Made by a program: the position numbers and the translations under genes. A stretch of DNA of 64,000 bases from contig JANYDB010000128.1 in NCBI GenBank assembly GCA_025359985.1, positions 21,784 to 85,783 on the forward strand. Direction: 5' to 3'. The first letter of the stretch is position 1, and each line of letters starts with the position of its first letter. The notes under the pieces are model-generated. The model searched no databases, had not been told where the DNA came from, and saw only the letters and a list, made by a program, of their open reading frames with translations. The DNA is from Burkholderiales bacterium. Lineage in GTDB: Bacteria; Pseudomonadota; Gammaproteobacteria; Burkholderiales; Usitatibacteraceae. Shown one piece after another: positions 7,721 through 16,976 of the stretch.

Positions 7721-10222
7721 ATGAAAAAACTACTGCTGGCATTCAAGCTGCTGCGTCGTAACGCTAAATCAAGCGAAGCGAAAGTATTGCTGGTCGCGTT
7801 ATTTATCGCCGTTACCAGTGTCACCACGGTTTCGTTTTTTGCGGATCGGGTCGAATCCGCGCTTAACACCCAAGCGAACGAATTAATCGCAGCCGATGTG
7901 GTGGTGATCAGCGATAAACCGACGCCCGACCGATTCCGTGATGAAGCCAAGCGCCTGCAATTAAACACCGCGGAATCCGCGACTTTTCCCAGCATGGTGG
8001 CGGGTGATGAGGCGAAAGGTCAGGGCGTCAATCTAGCCGAAATCAAAGCGATTACGGATGGCTTTCCGTTACGCGGCAAAATCCGGATCGCGGATGCGTT
8101 TGGCGCGCCTGATCATGAAGCTACGGGCATTCCGTCGGCGGGAACGGTATGGGCGCCGGCGGTGCTGCTTAACCGGATTAACGCCACTATCGGGGATGAT
8201 TTGCGAGTCGGCGCGGTCAAGCTCAAAATTACCGCGATCATTACCAAAGAGCCGGATAGCGTGCTCGATTATTTTGGGATCGCACCGAGGGTCATGTTAA
8301 ATAGTCAAGATCTTGTCGCCACAGGTCTGGTCCAGGTTGGCAGTCGGGTGACCTACCGGTTGCTGCTGTCGGGCGATAAAAAATCGGTTGCCGAATTCAT
8401 TGCCACCTTTAAAGGTAATACGCTGCGCGGTGAGCGGCTGGAAAGTGTGCGCGATGCACGTTCCGAGGTGCGTGTTGCGCTGGAACGATCGCAGAATTTT
8501 TTGGGCCTTGCGGCGTTGTTATCGGTCATTTTGGCCTCGGTAGCCGTGGCGCTGGCCGCACGTCGCTACTCACAGCGGCAGCTCGATAGCGCGGCCATGA
8601 TGCGCTGCCTGGGCGCTACTCAAGCCGATATTTTCAAACTGAATTTATGGCAATTTTTAACCCTCGGTCTCATCGCCTGTGCACTCGGGGTGCTGGCAGG
8701 TTTTGGTGCGCAAACCGGGCTGGCGGCAATGCTGTCGGGCATTTTTACCGTGGCGCTGCCCACCCCCACCCTCATGCCTGCACTGCAAGGCTTGGCGATC
8801 GGGATGGTGCTGCTGCTGGGCTTTACGCTGCCACCGTTACTCGCCCTGCGTAAAGTGTCCACACTGCGCGTACTGCGCCGCGATCTTGATCCGTTTGATG
8901 CAGGAGCAACATTTGCCTACCTGCTCGGCTTTGCGACGCTGGCCGGGCTGATTATCTGGCGCGCGGGCGATTTGAAATTGGGCGTCATTGCCGTAGGAGG
9001 TTTTGTGATCGCGCTTGGCGTGGCGGCACTGGCGGGATGGCTGCTGATTCGCGCGGCATCTAGCCTGCGCGGCGCGACTTCAGGGTCATGGCGCTATGGC
9101 ATCGCCAACATGAAGCGCAATTCAGGTGGCAGTCTGGTGCAAATCATGGCATTAGGCTTGGGCATTATGGCGATGCTGATGTTGACTCTGGTCCGTACCG
9201 ATCTTATTTCGCGCTGGCAGGATAGTGTTGGCGACAATATGCCGAACCGTTTCGTGATCAATATCCAGGGCGATCAGCTCAATGCGGTGAAATCTTATTT
9301 CAAGGCGCGCAATAGGGAGACGCCTGATTTATATCCGATGGTGCGCGGACGATTAGTTGAGATCAATGCAAAAAAAGTCGTTCCGTCTGACTATAAAGAC
9401 GAACGCGCCAAGCGAACTTCCGAGCGGGAATTTAATCTATCATGGGCCGCCACCATGCAGGCCGACAATAAAATTTTGGATGGCAAATTTTGGCCAGCTG
9501 ACACCAAAGAGAAAGAATTTTCAGTCGAAGAGGGTATCGCCAAAAGCCTTGGCATCAAAGTCGGCGACAGCCTGACTTACGACATCGCGGGTTCGCGTTT
9601 TGCGGCAACCGTCACCAATATACGCAAGGTTGAGTGGGGTTCATTCAAGCCGAATTTCTTCGTCATTGCCAGCCCCGGTGTGCTCGAAAGTTATCCGGCC
9701 AGCTATATCACCAGCTTCAATCTGCCCGCGGGCAATGAACAGATCGTGAATGGCCTCATCCAAAAATTTCCCAATCTGTCAGTGATCGATCTAACCGCCA
9801 TCATGAATCAGGTGCGCACCATCACCAACCAGGTCGCAAACGCGGTCAGCTATGTATTCATGTTCGCGCTCGCTGCAGGACTGGTGGTGCTTTACGCCGC
9901 GATTGCCAGCACCCAGGATGAGCGAATTTTCGATGCCGCCATCATGCGCACGCTTGGTGCAAGCCGTAAACAAATGATCGTGGTGCAGCTGGCTGAATTT
10001 CTGGCGATTGGCTTGCTGTCGGGGCTCATCGCCTCGGCCGGCGCAATGGCATTGGCCAAGCTGCTAAGCGATAAAGTGTTGAACGTGCCGTATGTGATCA
10101 ACTGGTGGATTCCGGTGATCGGTATAGTGGGTGGCGGGTTGGGCGTTGCTATCGCGGGTTTGTTGGGCACCAGGAAGGCGGTCGATTCGCCACCGCTGGC
10201 AACCATACGGGAACTGACGTAA
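7721..10222 (+). CDS. ybbP: ABC transporter permease YbbP (FtsX superfamily)
   Basis: 833 aa inner-membrane protein. A first transmembrane helix at about residues 22-42 is followed by a large extracytoplasmic domain. A block of helices from about 260 to 470 comes next, then a second periplasmic domain (about 500-690) and a final FtsX domain with three helices at about 700-820. The cytoplasmic turns contain the typical AAMMRCLGATQADI and AAIMRTLGASRKQM coupling segments. This is the usual duplicated arrangement for YbbP. It forms one transcription unit with the ATPase. Transport substrate not known. Confidence 0.92.
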   Translation: MKKLLLAFKLLRRNAKSSEAKVLLVALFIAVTSVTTVSFFADRVESALNTQANELIAADVVVISDKPTPDRFRDEAKRLQLNTAESATFPSMVAGDEAKGQGVNLAEIKAITDGFPLRGKIRIADAFGAPDHEATGIPSAGTVWAPAVLLNRINATIGDDLRVGAVKLKITAIITKEPDSVLDYFGIAPRVMLNSQDLVATGLVQVGSRVTYRLLLSGDKKSVAEFIATFKGNTLRGERLESVRDARSEVRVALERSQNFLGLAALLSVILASVAVALAARRYSQRQLDSAAMMRCLGATQADIFKLNLWQFLTLGLIACALGVLAGFGAQTGLAAMLSGIFTVALPTPTLMPALQGLAIGMVLLLGFTLPPLLALRKVSTLRVLRRDLDPFDAGATFAYLLGFATLAGLIIWRAGDLKLGVIAVGGFVIALGVAALAGWLLIRAASSLRGATSGSWRYGIANMKRNSGGSLVQIMALGLGIMAMLMLTLVRTDLISRWQDSVGDNMPNRFVINIQGDQLNAVKSYFKARNRETPDLYPMVRGRLVEINAKKVVPSDYKDERAKRTSEREFNLSWAATMQADNKILDGKFWPADTKEKEFSVEEGIAKSLGIKVGDSLTYDIAGSRFAATVTNIRKVEWGSFKPNFFVIASPGVLESYPASYITSFNLPAGNEQIVNGLIQKFPNLSVIDLTAIMNQVRTITNQVANAVSYVFMFALAAGLVVLYAAIASTQDERIFDAAIMRTLGASRKQMIVVQLAEFLAIGLLSGLIASAGAMALAKLLSDKVLNVPYVINWWIPVIGIVGGGLGVAIAGLLGTRKAVDSPPLATIRELT

Positions 10223-10316
10223 ATCTTTTCTGAGCAATTAATGGCAGACTAAAAACTTAATGCTCCAGCATTGGCGGATATTTTGAAGCATTTTTGCTCC
10301 AAATAGACCGACTAGC

Positions 10317-10847
10317 CTAGCGTTTTATATTTTCAATCAGCCATTTCGCCGTATGCGATGCGCCCAGCACATCGCAGCCAAAACGCTCCTTCATACTGCG
10401 TTTCAGGCCGAGCACAGCATGGTCTTTGCTGATCAACGCAACAGCACACGCGTGTGCTGCCAGCTGCACAAATTTTTGATCATCGCGATCACGGCAGCGC
10501 GGCACAATGCCCAACAGTGATGCGCGTTCCGGCGTGATTTTGACGAAGGCGTCGTATTGTGCCGAGGCTCGTTGTTGTGCCTCGATATCGAGTTTGAAAA
10601 TGGGGTAATTCAGCACCCGAATAAGCTCATCGCGGCATTCGGCGTTACTCACAATCTGTACCTGTTGATGCGCAATCGCCGTCATTAATTCTGGCATGCC
10701 ACCGTCTTCGAAGACCAGCCAATCCAGCACAATATTGGTATCGAGTACGATGATGGGTTTTGACTCCCCTGATATCGGCGTGGGCACTAAATATGTGTTT
10801 GCGTAAATGGCATGCGCGGCATCTTGGCTCGATCTGCGCCTAACCAT
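10317..10847 (-). CDS. PIN-domain protein, VapC-like putative toxin without visible antitoxin
   Basis: 176 aa. The PIN nuclease core starts at KPIIVLDTNIVLDWLVFE with the first acidic residue D36. A middle Glu/Asp segment (NAECRDELIRVL) and the terminal acidic patch RCRDRDDQKFVQLA supply the remaining metal ligands. This matches the family annotated as putative toxin component, PIN family. About 30 N-terminal residues lie before the domain, so a later start is possible. The neighbouring gene upstream (8 bp away) encodes a membrane protein, not a recognisable antitoxin, so a toxin role is only a suggestion. Confidence 0.7.
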   Translation of the reverse strand: MVRRRSSQDAAHAIYANTYLVPTPISGESKPIIVLDTNIVLDWLVFEDGGMPELMTAIAHQQVQIVSNAECRDELIRVLNYPIFKLDIEAQQRASAQYDAFVKITPERASLLGIVPRCRDRDDQKFVQLAAHACAVALISKDHAVLGLKRSMKERFGCDVLGASHTAKWLIENIKR

Positions 10848-10855
10848 ATCAGGGA

Positions 10856-11344
10856 CTATTTGGGCGGAAGTGGTGACGTTGCAGTGGTCGGCACGGGTTG
10901 TGGTAATGGTGGGGATAATGGTGAAGGTAAAGGTAAAGGGCTATCTTGCATTACAGCAACGCCTTTTACAAAATATTCGGTCTCGCCAAAACAAGAGCTG
11001 GGCAGCCCGATGTGCTGTTCGTACTGCACCGCCACTCGTCTGCCCATGACCTTATTGATCTGCTCGGCGGCTTGCTCATCGCGAATCGTGAACAGGAATT
11101 TTTCGGGTACCGAACCAGGCAGCGAAACCATCGCCATCTCGCCTTCCCAAGTCTTGCAAAGGTAGCCTTTTTTAGAGAGCTTCTGAATCCAGCCCGCGCG
11201 CTCACCGTAGGAATAACTCCAGCTCAGCATTACCCAGGTGTAAAGCACAAACAGCAATATCGCGCCTGCCAATATTCCCGCAAGCCATCCTACGATGACC
11301 CAACCGTGCTGGCGCTGAAGTGATTTCATGAGGGAATCTTTCAT
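10856..11344 (-). CDS. Small single-pass membrane protein with proline-rich tail
   Basis: 162 aa, function not recognised. A short basic N-terminus is followed by one strong transmembrane helix at about residues 15-42 (WVIVGWLAGILAGAILLFVL). Then comes a compact soluble domain with two cysteines (residues near YLCKTWEGE and PSSCFGE). The tail is Pro/Leu/Ser-rich and arises partly from a GGTAAA-type hexamer repeat at 10920-10937. The domain looks conserved in style (many charged and aromatic anchors), so I believe it is a real gene. Start could also be Met6 (11329). Located 8 bp upstream of the PIN gene. Confidence 0.7.
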   Translation of the reverse strand: MKDSLMKSLQRQHGWVIVGWLAGILAGAILLFVLYTWVMLSWSYSYGERAGWIQKLSKKGYLCKTWEGEMAMVSLPGSVPEKFLFTIRDEQAAEQINKVMGRRVAVQYEQHIGLPSSCFGETEYFVKGVAVMQDSPLPLPSPLSPPLPQPVPTTATSPLPPK

Positions 11345-11451
11345 TTATATTTTGTGTCAAGTTTCATATCGAATTTAATTTAATTTTGATTATAAGACAG
11401 CGCGGATGAATTCACGCATGAAAAAATTGACTTAGATTGAGCGCTGCAAGG

Positions 11452-12639
11452 CTAGCCTGCTGCTGATCCTGCAGCCACCCCGGAAGCCCAGGCCCACTGA
11501 AAATTAAATCCTCCCAAGTGGCCGGTCACATCAACCACTTCGCCAATAAAGTAGAGGCCTTTTACGGTCGCGGCTTCCATGGTTTTTGATGATAGTTTAC
11601 GGGTGTCTACGCCGCCTAATGTGACCTCGGCTTTGTTGTATCCCAGCGTGCCTGAGGGTTTTACGGACCAGCTTTCCAATGCGCCAATCGCCGCCTCATA
11701 GGCCTTATCGGTGAATTGATTATTAACTTTGATGAGCTGATTCGCCTCGCTCCACTGTTGAGCCAAGCGCTTCGGAAAAATCTCGGCCAGCACATTATTG
11801 AATTGCGCTTTGGCATGACGTTGCTCGCGCAGCCAATGCGCTTGTTGAGGATTAGGTAGCAGATTGATATGGATCGGATGCTGCGCCAGACCGTCTTGCC
11901 AGTAAGATGAAATCTGCAGAATCGCTGGGCCAGAAATACCGCGATGGGTGAGCAGTACGGCTTCGCGAAAACGGCCGCCATGGCAGGTAACTTCTGCATC
12001 GAGTGAGATGCCGGAAAGATCGCCGTAGCGCGCCAATGTTTCCGGGTCAAAACTGAGCGGAACCAGCGCAGGCCGAGGTGGCACAATCTTCAAACCGAAT
12101 TGTTCAGCGACCTTATAGCCGAACGCGGTAGCGCCAATTTTAGGCACCGTAAGCCCGCCAGTTGCAATCACCAGGCTTGCTGAACTGACGACGCCTTGCT
12201 CGGAGTGAATGCAGTAATTTTCGCCTTCGCGGGTAATTCCGGTGACGCCACACGGCATTTTCCACTCCACATGGCCGCGATCACATTCGATTTTAAGCAT
12301 TTGAATAATCTCGGTCGCGCTGTTGTCGCAAAACAGTTGGCCGAGGGTTTTTTCATGGAATTGAATACCGTGCTGTTCGACCAGCTTGATAAAATCCTGC
12401 GGGCTGTAACGGGCCAGTGCGGAGCGACAAAAGTGCGGATTTTGCGAGAGGAAATTTTCAGGCTTGGTGTGGAGGTTGGTAAAGTTGCAGCGCCCGCCGC
12501 CGGAGATGCGAATTTTTTCACCGAGCTTGTGATAATGATCGATGAGCAATACCCTTTTGCCACGCTGCCCCGCCACCCCCGCACACATCATGCCCGCAGC
12601 ACCAGCACCGATGATGATGACGTCGTAATGGGCGCTCAC
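11452..12639 (-). CDS. HI0933/BaiN-family FAD-dependent oxidoreductase
   Basis: 395 aa flavoprotein. The N-terminal dinucleotide motif is DVIIIGAGAAGMM. It is followed by the family hallmark ISGGGRCNFTN and a C-terminal FAD-contacting segment GEVVDVTGHLGGFNFQWAWASG. The start is GTG at 12639, overlapping the tag stop codon by 4 bp. The same frame stays open upstream to 12765 but only inside tag, and that extension has no family similarity. Members are often called NAD(P)/FAD-dependent oxidoreductase or YhiN; the physiological substrate is unknown. Confidence 0.9.
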   Translation of the reverse strand: MSAHYDVIIIGAGAAGMMCAGVAGQRGKRVLLIDHYHKLGEKIRISGGGRCNFTNLHTKPENFLSQNPHFCRSALARYSPQDFIKLVEQHGIQFHEKTLGQLFCDNSATEIIQMLKIECDRGHVEWKMPCGVTGITREGENYCIHSEQGVVSSASLVIATGGLTVPKIGATAFGYKVAEQFGLKIVPPRPALVPLSFDPETLARYGDLSGISLDAEVTCHGGRFREAVLLTHRGISGPAILQISSYWQDGLAQHPIHINLLPNPQQAHWLREQRHAKAQFNNVLAEIFPKRLAQQWSEANQLIKVNNQFTDKAYEAAIGALESWSVKPSGTLGYNKAEVTLGGVDTRKLSSKTMEAATVKGLYFIGEVVDVTGHLGGFNFQWAWASGVAAGSAAG

Positions 12640-13205
12640 CGGTGCACCGCCAAGTGACGCGGACAGTCCACTAGGTGATCGTTGACCATGCCGGTAGCCT
12701 GCATGAAAGCGTAACAAATAGTGGAGCCGACAAAGGTGAAGCCGCGTTTTTTCAAGTCTTTGCACATCGTGTCCGAGATGTCGGTTTTAGCCGGGGCCTC
12801 GCTCATAAAGCGCCATTTATTTTGGATGGGGTTGCCACCCACGAAGGCCCAGATATAGGCATCAAAACTGCCGAATTCTTTTTGTACTGCGATGAAGGCC
12901 TGGGCGTTTTTTATGGCGCTGGCAATTTTCAGGCGATTGCGAATGATGCCAACATTTTGCATCAGCGATTCAATTTTGGCGTCATTAAAGCGGGCGACTT
13001 TAGCCACATCAAAATGATCAAACGCGTGCCGATAATTCTCGCGCTTTGCCAACACGGTTGACCATGAAAGGCCCGCCTGCGCACCTTCCAGAATTAAAAA
13101 TTCAAACAGCAGCCGGTCATCATGCAACGGCGCGCCCCATTCCTCATCGTGGTATTGGGCATCAAGCGGATTTTTGGTGGCCCAGGGGCAGCGTTCCAAT
13201 TTCAT
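12636..13205 (-). CDS. tag: DNA-3-methyladenine glycosylase I
   Basis: Excises 3-methyladenine from alkylated DNA in base excision repair. 189 aa, the standard Tag length. It begins MKLERCPWATKNPLDAQYHD with the zinc-snap Cys and His. It contains EGAQAGLSWSTVLAKRENY, the base-pocket region, and ends with the second half of the zinc site HLVDCPRH. It sits between an AttH-like gene (15 bp upstream) and the flavoprotein gene (4-bp overlap). Confidence 0.95.
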   Translation of the reverse strand: MKLERCPWATKNPLDAQYHDEEWGAPLHDDRLLFEFLILEGAQAGLSWSTVLAKRENYRHAFDHFDVAKVARFNDAKIESLMQNVGIIRNRLKIASAIKNAQAFIAVQKEFGSFDAYIWAFVGGNPIQNKWRFMSEAPAKTDISDTMCKDLKKRGFTFVGSTICYAFMQATGMVNDHLVDCPRHLAVHR

Positions 13206-13220
13206 ATTATTTTTACAAGG

Positions 13221-14408
13221 TTAAAATTTAATCGATTTTGCATAGCCAGTGAGTTCCAGATAACCACGCCCCAAGCGCTGCTGGTTGCGCACAATATCGA
13301 CTGCACCTTCCCAATAAATAACCCCGGTTGAGCGTGAGCTATCAAGCTCCTGATCATTAAACCAGGGTCGTATTTCAAACACCTCATCACCGACCTTAAG
13401 GGTTGTACCCACTGGCCAGAGTGCCCCGGTGCGCGGCGATTTCCATGTGGTGTTTGCCTGGAATGCAACGGCTTCGCGGCCGAGTTTCAAAATCGTGCCA
13501 TCGGCCAATACCCGCGTACCGCCGGCCCACAAAATAGCGCCTTTAAGATCGCGCATCTGAAATGCCATCAGTGCGCCGCCATCATCAAAATTTGCACCTA
13601 ACCAATCCCAGCCGACGGCATCACTGGCTAAGTATTCACTTGACCACTCATGATCAAACCATGCAGTGCCGGTGACGGCTTCGGCTTTGCCGTTAATCCT
13701 GATATGGCCTGATACTTTTAATTGCGGCAAGCTCACATAATAGCTCGCCTGACTTGATGCTGGTCCTTTGCGGCTAAAGCCTGCATCGCCTTGCAACAAT
13801 GGCTGGCGGGTGATTGCCATGCGCAAATCCAGATTGAAATCGCGAGCCGGAATATGGGCAATGATATTGTCGCCTTCCATTTTCATCGTCCAGTGATCCA
13901 GCTTGATATTCATCTCATCGGTTTTAGCGGCATAGCCAAAACCGGCGCGGCCTGCACGTTCATCATGGCGCAATTTACCCCATGCTGGATCGGCGATTGC
14001 GGCATGGGCAAACAGGATTTGTGAAGGTGCAAATTGGCTCTTGCTGTCTTCGCCAATGCCGCTACGAGAGCGAAAAAAAGTCACCTGAAAACCAAATGGT
14101 TTACCGCTGGCTGTTTGCACCTGCCCGGTGACGTACCACCACTCGGTGCGAAAAGCCGGGTGTGCGCCGTGATCGCGAGGAAAGGCTAAATTCGGGTTCG
14201 GCGTCACGGCTGCAAATGCGGTAGCCGTGGGAGCAGTCGCCATCGCAGTGGTCACATTGGTCGCTGTAGTTGAAGTAGTTGCAGTAATAGCAGTAGCTTT
14301 CGTAGACGCAGTAAAAACGGCGGGCTCCGCATTCACCCAAAAAGGCGTGCAAAAAATTATGGAAAATAGCAAATGAGTAAGCATTTTTTTATGCATTTTT
14401 TTAAGCAT
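13221..14408 (-). CDS. AttH/CrtC-like secreted lipocalin-type protein
   Basis: 395 aa. The N-terminus has an export signal (LLFSIIFCTPFWVNA). A low-complexity Ala/Thr stretch follows (residues about 32-66) that is encoded by degenerate trinucleotide repeats. The conserved AttH domain then starts with FRTEWWYVTG and includes FGFQVTFFRS and TGTAWFDHEWSS. The fold is the twin lipocalin shared with carotenoid 1,2-hydratase CrtC. In AttEFGH-type systems this protein is the periplasmic or outer partner of an FtsX-type ABC transporter, and both the permease and the ATPase genes lie directly upstream (8-bp overlap with the permease). No carotenoid genes are nearby, so a hydratase role is unlikely. 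Confidence 0.82.
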   Translation of the reverse strand: MLKKMHKKMLTHLLFSIIFCTPFWVNAEPAVFTASTKATAITATTSTTATNVTTAMATAPTATAFAAVTPNPNLAFPRDHGAHPAFRTEWWYVTGQVQTASGKPFGFQVTFFRSRSGIGEDSKSQFAPSQILFAHAAIADPAWGKLRHDERAGRAGFGYAAKTDEMNIKLDHWTMKMEGDNIIAHIPARDFNLDLRMAITRQPLLQGDAGFSRKGPASSQASYYVSLPQLKVSGHIRINGKAEAVTGTAWFDHEWSSEYLASDAVGWDWLGANFDDGGALMAFQMRDLKGAILWAGGTRVLADGTILKLGREAVAFQANTTWKSPRTGALWPVGTTLKVGDEVFEIRPWFNDQELDSSRSTGVIYWEGAVDIVRNQQRLGRGYLELTGYAKSIKF

Positions 14409-16962
14409 CTTCTTTTACCGCCATCACGGCCAATCTTGAGAGCGCGAAGCGGCCGCTGATGATGGCGGACAACGCGGTCAAGGCAATTAGCACCATCGAT
14501 AAAATAACTAATACCAACCAGGGAATATGCAGCTCCATACTCCAATGAAATGATTGTCGATTCACTATAAAAATTAACACCAGCGCAATTGCGAACCCGA
14601 GTGCAAGCCCAATCGCCGCGCCGATACTGCCGAGTAAAGCACCTTCTACACTCAATAATTTTTTGATTTCGGCCCGCGTCATGCCCAGATGCCGCAACAT
14701 GCCAAACTCGCGCCGTCGTGACCATGCCTGCGCTGAAAAAGTGGCGCTAATACCCGCCAGGCCGACGAAGATGGCCGCGATTTCAAGCGCATAGGTGACG
14801 GCAAAACTTCGATCAAATGCGCTGAGAGATAGTTTGCGGATTTCACTGGCATCAATAATTTCAAGGCGTTCCCCTCCACGCAATAAACGGATGGCGCTGA
14901 TCACGCCAAGTTTATCTGCATCGGTCCTAAGTTTGAGCGCGGCGTCGTTAATACGGGTATCGCCCGTTATGGCGATATAAGCGTCACGATCAATTGTCAT
15001 CGCACCGTTACTGCGGGCATAATCCCGCCATACACCGCCCACGATTAACGTTCGCGCGACGCCATCAATGGGCACCGTAATGATCTGGCCCGCCTTAAAT
15101 CCGTAGAGGTCAACCATTGCTTCTGTGATCCAGACGCTAGCAAGACCCGAGCGAACGATGGCCTCAGTGTTGACGCGGTTTAATAGGGTCAGTGAAGCCA
15201 ACACATCTTCGCGCAGCGGTCGTGCGATCAGCGTAACCGGCGGCATATCGTATTTGAGCAGGATGCTGCGATAGCGTAAAAAATCAACTTTTTCTACGCC
15301 TGAAAGTGCCTGAAGAGCCACGCCAGTGCTAGGGTTTAGGGTATTTGCTTCGCCTGCATTAAGGCTGCCTGCCATGCGTACATAGACATCTGCTGTCAGC
15401 GCACCGGTAAGCCAATCCTCCAGCGATGCACGGAACGACACCACCATAATTAGCATCGCAATCATCAAGCTAAAGCTCGCCACAATACCGGTAATCGCGG
15501 CGGCGGCAGGGCCAGGAGATTTTTCAATATGACGGACGGCAAGCTGGCGAATCACAGAGGTTGAAAGGGGCAACATTGACAACACGCGCGCGCAAATCGT
15601 TGGTGCCAGCGCAATCACGCCAAACAGCATGCTCGCAATCGACGCATAAGCTGCCCAGGGGATTCCACCCATCGCGGGCACGGCCAGCAACACGGCACCC
15701 AGCAGTAATAGTCCAAGCCCAATCCAGAGTGGAGGCACCTGCGCTGCGCCATCTCCGGCATCATCAGTGGCTTTTAGCGCGCGTGCAGGTGCTTCAAAAG
15801 CGGCTTGTTGTGCGGGCAACCATGCGCCCACCCCCCCGGCGGCGATGCCGAGCAATATAAAAAACACGACAACACCCATATGCCAGTCAGCCTCGGGTGT
15901 GACCCCGGCAAAAAAACCACTGCCTAAATCAGCACCGAATTTTTTTAGCGCAATGGTTGCAATCGCTAGGCCCAGCACGCATCCCAGCGCACCGCCCATT
16001 GCGCCCAGGATCGCACCCTCGGCCAGCAATACACGCATCAATTCGGATCGCGTTACCCCAAGAGTACGATACAGCGCGAACTGCGCGCGTCGCCGCACCA
16101 CGGAAAGAGATTGTGTGGAAAATACCAAAAACCCGCCGGTGAAAAGTGCAACCATGGACAACACGGTCAAGTTGATTCGGTAGGCCCGGGAAACGGCTGC
16201 ACTCTGCTCATCGGCTTGCTGCGGCGTAATGAGTGTAAGCCCGGGTGGCAAACGTGGCAGCAGGTCGGCGCGAAATTGTTCGATATTCACACCCGGCTGC
16301 AAGCGCAAATCAATGCGTGATAAATAGCCGACTTGATTGAATAATGCTTGCGCACCGGCGATGTCCATCACCGCCAAAGGTTCTTTAAATTGGGGTAGCT
16401 CGATCTTGCCGGCAATGCTCAGGGTTTTCCGCTCTAGGCTAACCGGGACTACCAAACTTGCCGGTGGAATTGGGGAGTCTGGCAAACCTTGTGTATTAGT
16501 GGGCAACAATGCGCGCGCAGCGCGATTTAAAAAAAGCTGATTGGGCTCCAGCACGGCATAGCGATTAGCCGATGCATTTTGATCAAACATCTCGCCAACA
16601 AATCCCGGCTGCAGACGTGCCGCCTGAAAAATATCGATGCCGATAAATTTGATTGCTTGCCGGAAGCTTTCAGGTGTGGCGCTCATTTCCAGAACCGGGC
16701 TGGCCACCGCAATGCGCTCGTCATTGAGAAATGTTTCGAGGATGCGTTCATCAAAACCGCCGATGCTGGCCCGCCCGCCGCGCAAGGCGAGGTCAGCGTC
16801 GCCACTCAAAGTGCGTGAGGCCTGCTGCATTTCGCTGATGGCGGATTGATTGATCACATGCACGGCGAGTCCGAGTGCGACTCCCAGCGCAATACCGGCC
16901 ACACTCAACGCGGTGCGTCCCAGATTAGCGCGAATAGATGCGATAAAAAGGCGAGTCAGCAT
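14401..16962 (-). CDS. FtsX-type ABC permease (AttF/AttG-like fusion)
   Basis: 853 aa inner-membrane permease with two FtsX units. TM1 is near residues 18-40, and a periplasmic domain extends to about 260. Three helices at about 265-385 carry the coupling segment RAQFALYRTLGVTRSEL. Central helices lie at about 410-530, with a second periplasmic domain at 530-720. A final three-helix FtsX domain is marked by RREFGMLRHLGMTRAEI. Partner ATPase gene 14 bp upstream, AttH-like partner downstream. Expected to act mechanically on an envelope substrate, perhaps a lipid or lipoprotein. Confidence 0.9.
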   Translation of the reverse strand: MLTRLFIASIRANLGRTALSVAGIALGVALGLAVHVINQSAISEMQQASRTLSGDADLALRGGRASIGGFDERILETFLNDERIAVASPVLEMSATPESFRQAIKFIGIDIFQAARLQPGFVGEMFDQNASANRYAVLEPNQLFLNRAARALLPTNTQGLPDSPIPPASLVVPVSLERKTLSIAGKIELPQFKEPLAVMDIAGAQALFNQVGYLSRIDLRLQPGVNIEQFRADLLPRLPPGLTLITPQQADEQSAAVSRAYRINLTVLSMVALFTGGFLVFSTQSLSVVRRRAQFALYRTLGVTRSELMRVLLAEGAILGAMGGALGCVLGLAIATIALKKFGADLGSGFFAGVTPEADWHMGVVVFFILLGIAAGGVGAWLPAQQAAFEAPARALKATDDAGDGAAQVPPLWIGLGLLLLGAVLLAVPAMGGIPWAAYASIASMLFGVIALAPTICARVLSMLPLSTSVIRQLAVRHIEKSPGPAAAAITGIVASFSLMIAMLIMVVSFRASLEDWLTGALTADVYVRMAGSLNAGEANTLNPSTGVALQALSGVEKVDFLRYRSILLKYDMPPVTLIARPLREDVLASLTLLNRVNTEAIVRSGLASVWITEAMVDLYGFKAGQIITVPIDGVARTLIVGGVWRDYARSNGAMTIDRDAYIAITGDTRINDAALKLRTDADKLGVISAIRLLRGGERLEIIDASEIRKLSLSAFDRSFAVTYALEIAAIFVGLAGISATFSAQAWSRRREFGMLRHLGMTRAEIKKLLSVEGALLGSIGAAIGLALGFAIALVLIFIVNRQSFHWSMELHIPWLVLVILSMVLIALTALSAIISGRFALSRLAVMAVKEDA

Positions 16963-16976
16963 GCCAGCACTTTGAG

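Noticed and set aside
12640..12765. Longer start for the HI0933-type flavoprotein
   Set aside because: The extension is wholly inside tag and has no family similarity; GTG 12639 with a 4-bp overlap gives the normal length.
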